This document shows, in pieces, positions 37,001 through 52,000 of a stretch of DNA of 64,000 nucleotides. This DNA is from Phoronis australis. Its lineage: Eukaryota; Phoronida; Phoronidae. The DNA lies in assembly GCA_002633005.1 (NCBI GenBank), contig NMRA01000403.1, positions 124,603-188,602 of the forward strand, read 5' to 3'. Both the position numbers and the translations under genes were made by a program. Numbering within the stretch: position 1 is the first letter of the stretch; the number at the start of each line of letters is the position of its first letter. The notes under the pieces are model-generated. The model was not told the DNA's origin and did not search any database. It saw nothing but the letters and a program-made list of their open reading frames with translations.

Positions 37001-40000
37001 AATGACTCTGTTGAATATGCACAATGTTCTGGTCTACTGCATTTGGTGTAGTGTACAAATTGTGATGAACCATCAAAACACAGTACATGCATAAAGTTTA
37101 CAGACAAAGTGACCCGGAAATCCCCATTGTGACGACTGTGCAGAAGTTGAACATAATGTCAGCGTATCCTTACCTCATGACTTACAAGCCATTTTTGTTA
37201 ACACAACCATCATAATGGATAACTTGCATTTTTTCTGTCTACTTTTCTCCAGTACTGTGTGGTACATGTGGTTGACGCGATGTGGTTGAAGCACTTGTCT
37301 ACAAGAAAATGTGCAGTTTTGCTTAACAGGGATTTATAATTTTGTAATTTACAGTGACAATTCCAAGTAGCCATTGTGTATTTATTTGTTACTTTAATAT
37401 GTAAGATCCCCATCTGATGTGCCTTGACTGGGTATAGCCATCCAGAAAGTATTGTCCGTTTCCCCATGCACAAACCTCAGTCATCTGAGAGGTGTTAGTT
37501 AAGCTAACTATGCCGTTGTTCTATTTTTCATTGTTGGGGCACACTGATTTGTGGCATGTTATTGATTTCACTTTACCTTTGAAAATTATTTCTTTTCTCA
37601 GATTGAAAATAAATTTTGAGTCACGCACTCATTTTATGGTCTGTCACTTGAGGTGAAAGTAACCTAATTTTGATTTATTCCGTTTAGTATTGTACTTGGG
37701 AAACCTTCTGAAGTTCACGAATGCTTTTTCTGTTTAAGGAAATCAATAAATAAATTTGGCCTTTTCATTACGTTAGGCAAAATATTGAAACTCAAAAATG
37801 TGCTTGAAACATTGAGTCATTATCAGACAGGTTGGGCAAAAAGTTGTCCTAAAATGATTTCCCTCAGTCCATAATTAAAATTCTGGATACACTTTGGTAG
37901 CAGATTGTTTGTAAGCCATGTGTTTTTGGAGAGTGTGTTGGAGGACATGTCTAGACCAATTTGTAACTTTACTATTTCTGGGTCAATTTGGATGCTTCAA
38001 ATACCAATAATTATGGATATTTGTTTATAATAAAGACCAAGTCATCCAACAATGACACAACAGTTAGAAAGAAACGTTTCAGTGAAGCCAAAGAGGAAGT
38101 ACGTGCTCAGCATGATGCTTTCTCCACTTTCACAACAGAAAACTGGGTAAAGTTGAGGTGTGTGCCACTTGTAAACTGATAGTGTTTTTAAATTCGCCAC
38201 ATTTGCCTAATGAAAGAGAGATTGCATTTACTAATACCTAGTATCCACTACCTCATATTTTTGAGCTGCGAGTACGAAAATGGGTTTTATGACTTTTGGA
38301 CAGTCGCACTCAACTACTTTGAATCCCTATATTGTTTAAAGATAAGCCCTCAACACTTGTCAACCCCAGTCACACATCTCACATTATCATTAGTGACTGT
38401 CTTGCCATGGGTCAAGTACATTCTTGTGGTATTCGCTTGATAAGCACCCTGAAAAAACAGTTGCACCTCACAATATATTCCTTTACCAAGCACTCAGTAT
38501 GGTAGCAATAGAAATAATTTTATTTTGTTCAATTTGTTAAAACATGTTAAAAATGTACGATTTTGACCATTTTACCGTACAGCTGTCTGGCAATGTTTTC
38601 ATTTGCAGCAAGGTAAGAAGCATTTGGCAAGTTATTGAATGATAATCATACTGTTATCTGAGACTGTTCCTCACGCATAACACAATGCTGTTATCAAACC
38701 ATGTTATTTATTTAATGTATAACTCATTACCAGCTGTGTAATGCTCAGTTTCATTCAGTTTTTACTAATTCTCAAAAAATCTTTGCACAGTTTTCTACCA
38801 TGAATAGAAAGTGAAAGTTCTCTGCTTTCACCGTTACTCTGGCAACCTACATTGGTCATTTCATTCAAGTGCCATTTTTGCTTCAAACTAAAGGCAATTA
38901 TATCCATTTTCATGAATACAAAAGGCACACTTGTTTTTACCTCCCCACCCAAAAGTGCCAAAATGGTGGAGATGACTAGATAAGTTGTCCTTACCATATC
39001 TGGTTCAGCTCAGTTGCTATGATAGCCATCATGAAAGAGCAGGACTGTTCATGTCTCCAAAGAACCATGGAGCTTTAGTTTATAAAAGATGTAGGTTTTC
39101 GCAAATTTAATGGTGGGAGAAAGTATTACATAACTAGTACCTGAATTTTGTCACTCTTTCTTGCCTTTTCTTTCATCACGTCTGCCTTTGCAAAACTCAT
39201 ACCTTCCTCCCTTAAAGCAAATACTTTGTACTCTGTCTTGAGAACATAAATGGTGATTATTTTGTGCAGTCCCTGAAGTTGCTTTTGTGTATTTTTCAGT
39301 ACATGACTCTGGAGGCACTCAAGAAAAACCGTGAGAAGATATACCCTCAGCTGTTTGAATATGCCCTTGTGGTGGGGCTGAGGCCACAGACCCCGCACAT
39401 GAACACGTTCGAGCCCTACATTATGCACAAGTTTCCTCCTCAGGTAAACCAGCCGTCATCTAAGTGGTATAAGTGCAGAATTTACTATAACATGTCAACA
39501 AAAGAAAAAGTTCACTTTTCTAAAGAAAAGCATGTTAACTTCAGATGTACCAGCAGTAATTTTAACGATTATGTCGTATGGCAATAATTCTTTAATCGCT
39601 TCCACTGAATAATTAAATTTACATGATTTTGGAATCATAATGCTCACTATTTTGAAGCAGGCGAAACTCGCTTCTCTAAGATGCTTGTACACTGGAGTAA
39701 CTAGGTCAAATTGAAGTGCCCAAATTCAGACTGGTATCATTGAACTCCATGTTGTTTGTATTGCAGTCCTTTTGTGCCAATATTGGATGCATCGAAAAGT
39801 CGCTTCCCTAATTGCATTTTGGGTTACATTGCATTTCGTACTGCCACTTGTCACAGTACCTGGGTGTTTATGAGGCTCTTTCAAGTTTTGTCTGTGGATT
39901 AGGGAACTGAGATGGGTGTGTCGGTGATAACTGATGCCTGTTTGTGGCAACAATTCCTTCCTGCTGATTTTTGACAATGAGGATTATGAAAACTAGATCC

Positions 40001-43000
40001 TTCATTGAAAGTGGATCTTCATTGTTTAGATGGTAAAAATTGGTTAACTACAACAGATGAAAAGAGATATAAAATGCACTGCAACTGCTGTTCCTTTGTT
40101 GATATGTCCTGACCTCTATTGTGTAACCTGCCTGTACAACACAAAAAGACAACTTCACTTGTGTACACAATGGCTCATTACGGTTATGTAATACCTCAAT
40201 GACTGCAGTAAAATTTGAATTGGGGGAAGGCCCTAACTGGTTCCTTCTTTCACAAATTTTAAAATCATGACAAATATTTTGTCTCGCTTATGTGACAAAA
40301 GCAAAGTTGATGCACACTCTAAGAGCACCAAAAACTGAGACTTAACCTGTGAGGTTTTGAAAATTTGAGATGTAACAAATTGTGATTTGCCATTCTCTGA
40401 TATTGTCTGTGTTATAATTCACAAGCTTGTTATGTTGTAGATATGTACTCTATAATGCAATTGAATACCCAAAAATATATTGTAAAATAAGTTGAGTTGA
40501 GACTACTTCATTTACTGTACAAAGTTGTCATAGTATCCTTGGCGAATTTCTGTGCAGCAATAGCTTTATGCTCAAGTTGCACAGCTCTTGACATTTCTGT
40601 CAAAATTGGTTACCTTTTTTCCTTATAAGTGTTATCAAGCATATTTTGTCTTTGACTGAAAAAATGGGAAAATATTCATACCTGGGTGAAGCCAGGCACA
40701 ACTGTTAATTTCAGTGCAATAATTATCCTCTTACTTCTGTTTCTCGCGTGTAGTGATGTAGTGTACAGGGTGATTTAGTTAATTAAGTTTAGGGATAGGC
40801 CAGTTGACTTGTGTACTTTCATCTTGTCATTTGCCAACCTTGACACTAACATTAGTCACCTGTGAAGAGCTATTGCTTATTGATGAATATTCCCAACAAC
40901 CTCTTTGTTTGTCACTGTGTGGAGTTTCAATTTTGCCGTGACAAGTTTGGCATACTTGTGTCGAGTTTTGAAACCCATTCAGCAAGTTTAAAGTTTTGGG
41001 AGATATGTACATTTTGGACTTCTGGTACCAGTTCTATGCATTATTCCAACACTTAACACATTAACTCTCATAGTGTGGACGTGGACTTTCAAAACGTAAT
41101 ATGAATCTTGTAGTTCCATTCGAGTACACTTTCTGTTGTAGCGAACATTGCTTATCCCCAGTTCATTTACAATGTAATATCAAAATAAACTGTTCCATTA
41201 TAGGTTAAAGATGACAATGCTGCAATACCACAATTCTGCTTCCCAGATGCTACTGAGTGGAGGCCTGTGTTAGCCTACAACACGTAAGGATTGTCTTTTA
41301 CACTGTTTTTCAAAATGTATCGAGTAATGTTGTTCTGATTATTAAGTTTTAATGTGCGAAAGTGCATCTAAAAGCTCATTTCAGTTCCTGTCTTTGACAA
41401 CGATTTTTTGTTATACTGTGATTTGAGTTTCTTCTTAATTGGCTGTCCAATAAAGAAATTCATTTTCACTAAGACTGGTTTTAATTTTCACAATGAAGAA
41501 AATAATAGAGAATGCCAAGACACAAAATCCCATGCTGTGTGTACGTGATTGAGTCAATGTTCTGTACATTAGTGAGCACAAAAATGTTTGGACAAAGAAC
41601 TCTTTTCATATTGCAATGACTATTCCGCTTAAGAGTGAAGCTGACCCAGAAAATAATTAAAATAAATTCTAACTTTAAAATGCCATTTTCATGTGGCTTG
41701 TAATTTTCCTCTTTTAAGAGGATTTCCTCTTTGTTGGTTTTGATTCCCTTTTATTTTTTTCCAGTTTTCTCTGTTTTGACTTTGTATGGAAAATATGTTT
41801 CTTGGGCCTAAATAAAAATTCAGTTTGTTTGCCATTACCTGATCAACCCACTAAAAACCCACCGACTCGGAAAATTTTATTTACAAAATTCCTCTGACTT
41901 AATTTATTTGCAAAGGGCTGTAATCAATTTCGCACTTTTTATTGATTGATGACACAGCCCAGGAATAAATCTTTACTTGCAACTTGGTTGTTTTGTTACA
42001 AAAACGGGCAAAAATTCTTCAACAAAATCTCAAGCGTGAGTTGTTAATTTCTATGAAGACCCTTGAAGAAGGTGTGACTCATTGGTTGAGAAATAGTAGC
42101 AAAATTGATGTATAAAATTATTTTTTTGCATACCTACCTTCCTTAATATTAAAAGTAGGGTAGGGTAAGGGCAAACAAAGATATTTTTAAGTCTGGCCTT
42201 GTAGATAAATTTTGCAAAACACATATATTTTTTATCTTATATGTCTATGCATTTTAGAAGCATATGTCACCAAGGCACATTTTTCTCTTTTTGTCATTGG
42301 TTATTACAAGCCCTGTTTTCAGCTTGTTAACTTTCTTAAATCTGAATTCCTCACCGTTGCATTAGAGTGCTATACTCAAAACTAAACAAATACCTTTCTA
42401 ATGCATCATCTGCAGATAATTCCAAATTTTTTGCTAAAATTGTATCAGAAAATCAAATTGTTCTTTTTCTTGATTTGTGGTGTTTTCTCACATTTCAGTG
42501 AGACATTCTCATTTGTACTGACCAACATTGATGGTACTCGTCTTTATGGTTACTGCTTACGTCTGCTACCCGGAGGTTTCAGAAAGAGGCTACCAGAAGT
42601 TTACTGTATCATCAGCCCTCTAGATGCACATGGACTCTATTTGCAGGTATAGTTCAGCGATACATAGCATTTAATTGTTGTCGTTTTGCTGCCAGAGGAA
42701 AACTGTTTGGACATCCGGCGATCTTGCCAACTCGCAAGATTCTAGCTTGATGAATTGACTGTACTCTTGGTGACGTCTCGTAAGGCTTGTGTTGGCTGTG
42801 GTAGAGCAATTTCTCGCAGTCTTTTTCAAACGCAGCTCCCTCTATCCATGGAGAGGTCAATTGCCTTGTATGGAATGGTCTTGAAAAATGAAAACAGAAA
42901 GTAAAACTAAGCTTTTAAGATCTTGTGAGTTCATACCATTGAACTGGCAAAAAATACAACATTACTATAGATTGGCTTCTCTGTGGAAAAAACTAAATCA

Positions 43001-46000
43001 TGGAAATGCAAATTTTAAGTCATGGATATGAAATGACAATGTGAGAGACATGTGAATTTTTATTTCGTCAGATTTAAAGTATTGTTTTCATGTGCTGAAG
43101 ATAGTGCACTTTATGGATTACAATGATCATCATGTTAATTGACCTTGTTCCAGTGCTTCATCAGCTGCCATTTGCAGCCTTGTACAATATTGTGTAGTAA
43201 ATGCTGTTTTCGTAAGCACAGTCAGATTGCTGCAGTTTTCATATTTACCATGATTATAATTGTCTTTATTTGTACATATGGCCATCAATGCGAACTACAG
43301 CATACAAGCATCAAGTACACTGGGCAGGTGTGCTATGCTACCTAGTCAGAACCTTTGAACATTGTGGAATGCAGTGGTATTTACTTAGACTTGTATCATT
43401 TTATAGGTTCTTGATGAGATTGAACGACGACGCATCAATGTGACATATGATAACGCTTTACAGTTCATTGCTGCGGCCTATACTCGGCCTTTACCAAGCT
43501 CTGGGAAATATGTTCATATTACGGTAAGTTTGCAAGGATAACTAGGAATATGTTTTGTATGGCTAGTACTGGAGTTTTTTCAGAAAATCTCATCTTTAGA
43601 TAGCCCACCTTGTACATTGTGAAAAAATATGCATGGTTGAATCCTTCATTTTTTCTCAATTTCATGGGAAATTGACACCAAACTTGTAAATTGAACCACA
43701 TTAAAATAGTAAATTTTTAAAAATGAACTCTAACCTGTGGGAACAATCATACATCAATGATGTTGTGTTCTGTCTCTGTTGGTTTCAATTTGCGCACCAG
43801 ATACAATGTTGATTCTCATGAGCGTGTATTCGTCACTTCAAAGTATAGACCTGGGTGTATATTTGGATTTGACTATGGCCCCTTAAGTAACTTTTTTGAA
43901 GTGTACGCTCCTGACAAAAATGTCTACAGAAAGCTCTTCCTGGGTATTTATCGTTACTGATTCTGTATCCAGGATTATGTATTAATGCAAATTCTGTAAC
44001 ATCTCGTGTGGCAGTAGTTGTGAAATGTTGTGCATGATTTTGGTGCAATTGGGTGATCTTAGGGTGGAGATTTCTAACCTGACTTGAAAAATACCCTCAG
44101 AAGGCTCAAGCACTTTTCGCCACAGGTGAGGGAGAACCTTACGAGCCAAGAGTTTTTCCAACCTCCTTTTGCTGACAGTGAGTTTGTTTGGCATGTCTTG
44201 GCTACTGAGACTGTCTGATATTTCAGCTAATATTTGTAACAAGAGACACGCCCAAGGTTGCTGGTCATGTGTGACTCGTGAATGAGAGCTTGTGACATCG
44301 CATGTTCTTCTTTTAATACATGACGATATCTCATGCAAGTTTGCCTAGCTCACAAGATACTAACTGTTGTGAAGGTCTTGCAGTGGACTTGTGCATTTCC
44401 TTGTGATTTTACTGATCAAAAGATAAGAAACTAATTGATAATTCTTTTTTTTTTTAATTCTTAATTGTTTCACGTCATCCTGTTGTCATTTATTTTCAAT
44501 TGTATGTTGACTTAGATGTGAGAGGTAGTTGTCTTATCATTGATTCTCCTAATATCACTTTAATTATAGACTCCAGCCAGCCAACCTAGTGTCTTGACAC
44601 TCAAGAGAGAGGCGGACTTCCGTTTGGAGGATGTAAGACAATTATTGTACTTACAAACAGCGACTTCCTTATATCAATCAGGAGATATGATGTAAAAGTG
44701 CAATGAATTGGATCCTTCTGTTCCAAAAAATATGAGACAAAACCATGCACTTGTTGTACTAAATACATACTGCAATGTCTCTTGTAAAACTTTTTTCTAT
44801 GAATAGATACTGATGATTTAGCGTGTATCACACAAAGATTTTGAATGTAGTACAAAAGATTACAAATCTTAACTGAACTGACTACTCCAAAATTTGTTAA
44901 AGTTTTGTAGAATATGGAATTTCATTGGCGTGTACTTCACAAAAATTCTTTACGGATTTTGGTTCTCCGGGTTGCGTAGGATAGAAACAACAGTGAAGTA
45001 TGACTTCTAAATTGACATTTATTTATTAAGTATTTTAACAAGGGTTTGCTGTTTTTGAGCTCTTGCTGTCAGTGTATGAATGAAAACTGTCATTAAAAAT
45101 GTCCATTTGGGTGACATAGTTCATACAGTAAATATGATTGTGGGCTTCAGTTATGCTCTCAGTCATTTACGCCAAGGTCTCTGGTCTCTAGATAAGCTCT
45201 ACCTGCCTTGTGACGGGTATATGGTACACACAAAGTGTTTGCGGTCACTAACATTTGAACCATCGTATTTAGACTCATATCCTTATACCTTCCTAGTTGG
45301 TCTGGTTGGCTTTAAGTCTGTTTGTCTATCCATTCATGTCTCTATTTCCCCCTTTTAATCCCCACTCTTTCCTTCCTCAGTTTCTCCGAATGGCTCTTCA
45401 CTCACTCATTGTCAGTAACATTGGTTTGTTTGTGTGTCTGTTTGTCTGTCTGTGTCTTTGTCTGTCTATCCACCCTTCCTTTGCCATCCATCTCTTTCTA
45501 TATCCAGTCCCTTCCTCTCCCTGTAACTGTACCTACCTCCCTCTCTCATTCCCGCTCTTTGTCCCCCTCCCTTGCTCTGTTACGTTCTTGTTACCTTCTA
45601 GCTCTTTGTTAGTCTCACTTGTTTGTGTTCCCTTCTAGTCATTCTCACCCCTTCCTCTCACCTTGTAATTGTCACCCTTCATCCCCCCTCCCTCCGTTCG
45701 TTCCTCCATCTCTCCCTCCCAGCCTCCCCAATACCCATCCTACCTTCCCCGCACCCTCCTGCCCTCTCCCTCCTACGGTCCGTCCCTCTCGCCATCCCTC
45801 CCTCTCCCTCCCCCTCTCCTTCCCTCTCTTCCTCCATCGATCCATTCCGCCCTTCCAACCTCCCCTCCTTCCCATCTTCCCTCCCTCCCTCTTTTATCCT
45901 ACCCTCTCCTTCTCTCCATCCCTCCTCCTCTCTTTCTCTCCCTCCCTCCCTCGATTCATCCCTCCCACCTTCTTCCTTCCTTTCTTATTTCCTTTACTCC

Positions 46001-49000
46001 TTGCTCCCTATCCCCAATCTCTTAGTTGGTCTCACTTTTCTGTTCCCATTTTGTAGTCATTCACTGCTCCTTGTACTCACCCTATATGTTCTTTTCTCAC
46101 ATTCCAGCGCTCTGTCTATCAGTCTTCTCTTCCATGCACCTCTTTCAAACTGTTCTTCTGGCGTCTTCCATCACATATTACAGATATGCGCACACGTACA
46201 CGTCAGGTATAGCCAGCTAACTAGCTGCATGGAGACTAGCACTAAAATACAGTGAGGATTCGCTGTGTCTTAACTTCACATAGACTTTGTCATGAAACCT
46301 ATGTCAATGTGAAGAGCTAATGACGGACAGGAATCACTGGAAGTTTGCCCGTTAAGCTGTTTAAGTGAAAAACAATCTAATAAACATCTTCTTTGTAATA
46401 ATCCAGCTTTTATAACAAAGAAGTTGGCTTGAAAACAGTACATTCCTGACACAGGCCATTTACTGAAACTTTTTACATCTTTCGGGTGATGGTGACAGCT
46501 TCGCCGATGCAAAACTTGCTCAGAAATTTATTTTGAAAATTTCTTGATGGCTGTCTGCTCTCCTGTTCTTCCACAGTTCCCAAAGTGTGTACATTGATAG
46601 GAGTTGTGTTTATCACTCTTGCGTACCTAACTAAACATTCAGAAATATCGGTGATGTTCATGACTATATCGTGTTTTTGTGTTTCACTTGCCACAAGACG
46701 GAAAACCCATTTCTCGTCTATGTTTACGTCTTCTCGTCTATATTTATGTGTTCTCGTCTATATTTAATGTGTTTGCTTCTGATCATAGACTGTCCAGTGA
46801 TATTGCAGGTTGACTTTGAGACAGTTCTAAACAAGCTTGGTGTTGAGACTACGTTGGAGGTCTTTGCTTCGTTGCTGCTGGAGAGGAGGGTGTTATTTAC
46901 TGCCTCAAAGCTAAGGTATTTCAAAAAGATTGAGGTGCTATGATCGTCATTTACATGATAGCATAATTTCATAAGTGGCCAGTGCAGACTTCCGTAGAGT
47001 AACGTGTGGTCACACAAGTCTTGGTGAGTTATCGCCATGCATTACAAACAGTGCACGTGGTCTCATTGGTTTACTCGGAACAGGACCAGTGTTTGTCCAA
47101 TCAAATTCACTTTGTTTTGGAGCTCAGTCTTATGATTGTTTTGTTTGAATGGAATCTGGTTCATTTGTCGAAAGTACTCAATTCATCATTGAGAAAGCCT
47201 TCATTTTCAATTCAAGAGACTGTCTATTTTTGAAGTTTTTGGTGATCAAAGAAGCATATTATGTGACTGTCAAAAATGAAGAATTCAACATTCTACTAAA
47301 GTGTAAGTCTTCATTTTTGACTGCCAAGTTTTTATTCTTAAAGATCTCGACAGAAAATACCAGACATGCTTTAGTTGGCACTCGAAGGAAAGGCAGAATT
47401 AGCCTGTTTCTATCCAAAACTTCAATCTGGTAATTTCTAGGAAAAATTGCATTTTGAAAATTTGTAGAGCACACAACAAAGTAAAAAAATATTTTGTGCA
47501 AATGGAACATTTCTATAATGGTGATCCAGGATTTTGAAAATATGGGTTTCATGTCCAAAATTTAGTATTTAGAAACTTGTTAATGAAATAACGTATTAAG
47601 TTGCTTGCAGGTCAAGCTTCTTTCTTGAATCATGTTACATTCTGAAGCAGTCACATATCATTTCCAGCACACTCTCCGCCTGTATACATGCCCTTGTGGC
47701 CCTCCTCTACCCATTTACATGGCAACACACTTTCATCCCTGTCCTACCGTCATCGTTGATTGACATCGTTTGTTCACCAACTCCATACATCATTGGCATA
47801 CTATCATCATGTCGTAACATGTTGACAGATCTCCCCATGGAGGAGGTAAGAAAGACTTCAAATCTGCTTGCTGCGTGCTCATTATGCCAATTTGCGAAAT
47901 GTAACAAGGCCAGTGAGTAGGATGTTACTTGGTTTCATTCATTTATGAGTGTGCTTCGTGCTGTGGTTCCATAACGCCACCCATTGGTAGAATGTGGCAA
48001 ATTCAAAATCATATACCACTGCTGCGACATTCTTCATTGGCAGGAATTTCTATGAACAAGAAAGTTCAGAAAGAAACCTTTAAAAAGCTCCATAAGGAAT
48101 GTTCAAATGTTGTTCTCTTTGTCAACCTCATTGGATGTAATTATTTTTGCAATTTTTGTTCCTTAAAAGCAACATTGAAATATTCAATTTTAAGCACTTG
48201 ACGGTTAATTGAAATGTTGTAGGACTTCTCTTACAGTAGCCAAGCTGTTGAGCAATTAACTCTCCTCTCACAATGCACTTCTGTATTTTTCATACTAAAT
48301 AAGCACTGTAGTCACCGACTCAAGTTTCCAATAGAGCCCCTTATTCATACAATCTCTGGGTGCAAAATCACGTAAAGAAAATGACTTTAGAAGTCCCCGT
48401 CTGTCCTTTGTAAGAAACATTGTTTCAGATGAAGAATACCAACTTCATTACATGAAAATAGGCAGTATTTTGTTTTCAGTCAAATTCTCCAGTTGTATTC
48501 CTTCAATGTTGTATTTGCAATTATACTTTAACGATATGGCTTATATAACTGTCCAGTTTTAAATGCACTAAAACTTAAGTTGTACTCTTGACTACCAGTA
48601 GTTCCAGACATCATCACTGCACCAAACACACAAGATATTACAAATTTCACTACCGCCGTCCATATTCGATCACAACAAACGTGTCCTGCAGACTCCCGTT
48701 AGCTTCAATACCTGTTGTAATGTGTAGCAATGTTGTAGGTACTTATAGTGGATATTGACCATGGCGAGTTACTGCAGGGCATGGGGGATGAAGATACATT
48801 AATACCAAGGAAGTTACAGAAGGCACTCAAGATGGCGCTCAAGGACGAAGGAGGTCAGTGGGTCAAACCGGCCGAGGGGGCTTTGTGTTACAGTCAATTT
48901 TTCTGGGTTTGGTGCATTACAAAACCTTATCATTAAGGCAAATTAAACGATACTTTTGATGATCATATTCTTTATTTTACATATTAGCACACTCCCTAGA

Positions 49001-52000
49001 AATCGCTTTAGGTTCTCATTCACTCCCTTGCATACATTCACCAAGATCGAGCTCAGACGAGTAGGATACACCATTATATTGCTCTATTGTCTGCCAGTAA
49101 AGCCAGGATTTGAACGAGGGGTCTCCCAAAGTGGTGTCCAAAGCTCAGACTACTGCCCCACGTTTGTGTTGTTAATTATGCGATCATTAAAATTATCATT
49201 TCCTTTATGGTATGGTCTATAACTGAAAACTTGTTTTGTTATTCTATTTCAGAATCGGAAAACCGGAATCTGGTCATATCGGAAGCTTTCATGAGATTGT
49301 TTGTTGAAACTATTGGGTGTTATGCAGATTATGTAAATGTTCAACAAAATGGCGAAAATGTCTTTCAGGTAACTTTAATGCTAGTTCTCTTTTGACAATA
49401 ACTTGTAGAGGAATAGCAGTTTAAAGATGCTGTGAACCTGCACCATGTCAAAACAAACTTTTGATTTAGGCTATGTAATGTTTAAACTTGACTAGGAAGC
49501 ATCGGTCGTGTGGTTGTTAGTGAAATTGATGGTGATGTCAGTGTGGAAGCGGAGGGTATGAACACCGAAAACAGGGTAGTGCTGACAAGTGTGCGACATG
49601 TAGATTGTCGACTATTTGCAAATTGGTATCTCTCTGTGCAAGTAGCTGGCAACAGGCCGGACTGTGACATTAATTTGAGACCATTGTTTTGCTGACAGCT
49701 ACTCGGCCAATAACATGATAATCATGTATACAGATCTCTAATTCTGAAGTTACTAGAAAAGCTGGCCATGAACGTGATCACTGTCATAAGTTCTAGTACC
49801 AATACTTTTTCACCTGGAAAAGTTGCTTACTATGTTGTGAAGGGCGGACTAACAGTAGTTCCTAATGGAATGTAATAACAAAAATTTGGGTGTTTTTTAC
49901 AGAGAGATTGTTTCATCAAGTCTATTCGATCTAAAAGTCTACGCATGTTTGTGGAATGGTTCTGTGAGACGCAGATGTTCGAGGTATTCATGACAGACAT
50001 TTTGGAGAATGCAGCTGATTCACACAAAGGTATTGACTCTGTTGACATTAAGGTTTTGAAGCTGTAGTTGTTAATTTGATGATTTGTTTATTCTGGCATG
50101 AGATAATAAGTATTGTGCATTGCTTTCTATTTTAAAAAAAATGGGCTTAAAACCACTATAAATGAATTTCTGTAAAAGAAACCTTCTTCTTGGCACTCCA
50201 TTACTGACATCAAATTTTTCTCTACTGATAGCTGCAAAGGATTTTCTGGGTTTGGATGGAATAGTTTATTATTTCTTGAGACCATGCATGCACGTAAAAT
50301 AAGCTGTGGTGAAAAACCACCTTATCGATCCAAGTCTCGAGCAAGAATGGAATTGTCAGTTGTTCCCTAGACTTTTAAGAGGTCTGGAATGCGAAAACTC
50401 GTGAAAAATACCTTTTAAGTAGATCGTGGCGAATCTACGTCTTGAGGATGCTAACATGAGTCAGAGCTATTCCCTTTGAATATTGCAAGAATTTCTAGAA
50501 ATTGTCAGATTCACTAATTTTGAAACACATAAGAAACAAAAAATTCTTTCATCTTATTACAATTCTCCTTCCATAAGAGGTCACATTTACCATACAAGGG
50601 AAATGTAAGTTCTACGTCTATTTCTTTCCATACCAAATAAGGAGACATGTTTTGCCCTGTGGGAGAAAAAGTTGACGAAGTGACAAGCAGTTGACTGTTT
50701 TTTTTAAATTTGACACTTCTAACGGAAAAATGTGTTGTCATCAACAGAAATTCAAAATCATTATCAGCAAACCACAAAAATACCTGGTGAACATATCAAC
50801 TTCTGTTTCAGTGGCAGAGAGTATGTTTTTCACATTCTATACCACTTAAATCACCTCCCATCTGAGCTTGGAACAAATTAAAACCGGTTTTATGATGTTC
50901 GGTCCAAATCAAAGTTACTTTTTTAATTTTTCAAAACCGATCAACGGTTTTGGAATTAACTAAAATATTCTTGAAGGACGTTTGTGTGTTTCCTTACTTC
51001 CGTACTAAAAATATGTCTCTTTCATGAAGCTTAAAAGGTGATCAAAATTGCATACTCCCACCTTACTGACAAAATTGTTATTTCACTCTAAAAAGATATC
51101 ATTGCCAGACTCTAGTAATGCAATGCAGTCAGTGCTTGATGCTTAGCATAAGGCCAACTCGCTAAATGGGACTGAGCGAAAATCCCATGTTGTTAAGGCA
51201 CTTTTTTTCGCACCCACCACCCATATTTTTCATTTATTTCTTCAGCCCACCACCTGTAAGTTTGAAATGCAATCACCCGTAATTTTTATGCGCCCACATA
51301 TTTATATGTGGACGCATTATGCTGTCATCTCTGTCCGTCCGTGCGGCGTCCGCTGCTCTATCTCCAAAACTCTTTGACATACGTTCATGAAATTCGGCAC
51401 ATATGTTCCATTCATGAATGAGACGGCATGTGCGAAATTTCGGACGGTTCCGACTACCGGTGTGCCCCCTAGTGGCAATTTTATTTTTTTACGCTTACCT
51501 TTGTATCTTCAAAAGTCCTGAACGGATTTTCATGAAATTTGGTATGTAGGCACCTATTAGTGAGATGACGCTATCCTGCCATTTTCAGATGGATTCGACA
51601 TAGTTTGCGCCACCTAGTGGCCATTTTTAGTGTTTTCGAGTNNNNNNNNNNNNNNNNNNNNNNNNNNNNNNNNNNNNNNNNNNNNNNNNNNNNNNNNNNN
51701 NNNNNNNNNNNNNNNNNNNNNNNNNNNNNNNNNNNNNNNNNNNNNNNNNNNNNNNNNNNNNNNNNNNNNNNNNNNNNNNNNNNNNNNNNNNNNNNNNNNN
51801 NNNNNNNNNNNNNNNNNNNNNNNNNNNNNNNNNNNNNNNNNNNNNNNNNNNNNNNNNNNNNNNNNNNNNNNNNNNNNNNNNNNNNNNNNNNNNNNNNNNN
51901 NNNNNNNNNNNNNNNNNNNNNNNNNNNNNNNNNNNNNNNNNNNNNNNNNNNNNNNNNNNNNNNNNNNNNNNNNNNNNNNNNNNNNNNNNNNNNNNNNNNN

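Noticed and set aside
45619-46255. Long Pro/Ser/Leu open frames (up to 210 codons) on the plus strand
   Set aside because: They are translations of the polypyrimidine tract in several frames at once, inside a DENND2 intron.
49050-49140. tRNA gene on the minus strand
   Set aside because: A and B boxes are present but acceptor and anticodon stems do not pair convincingly; better read as a SINE head.
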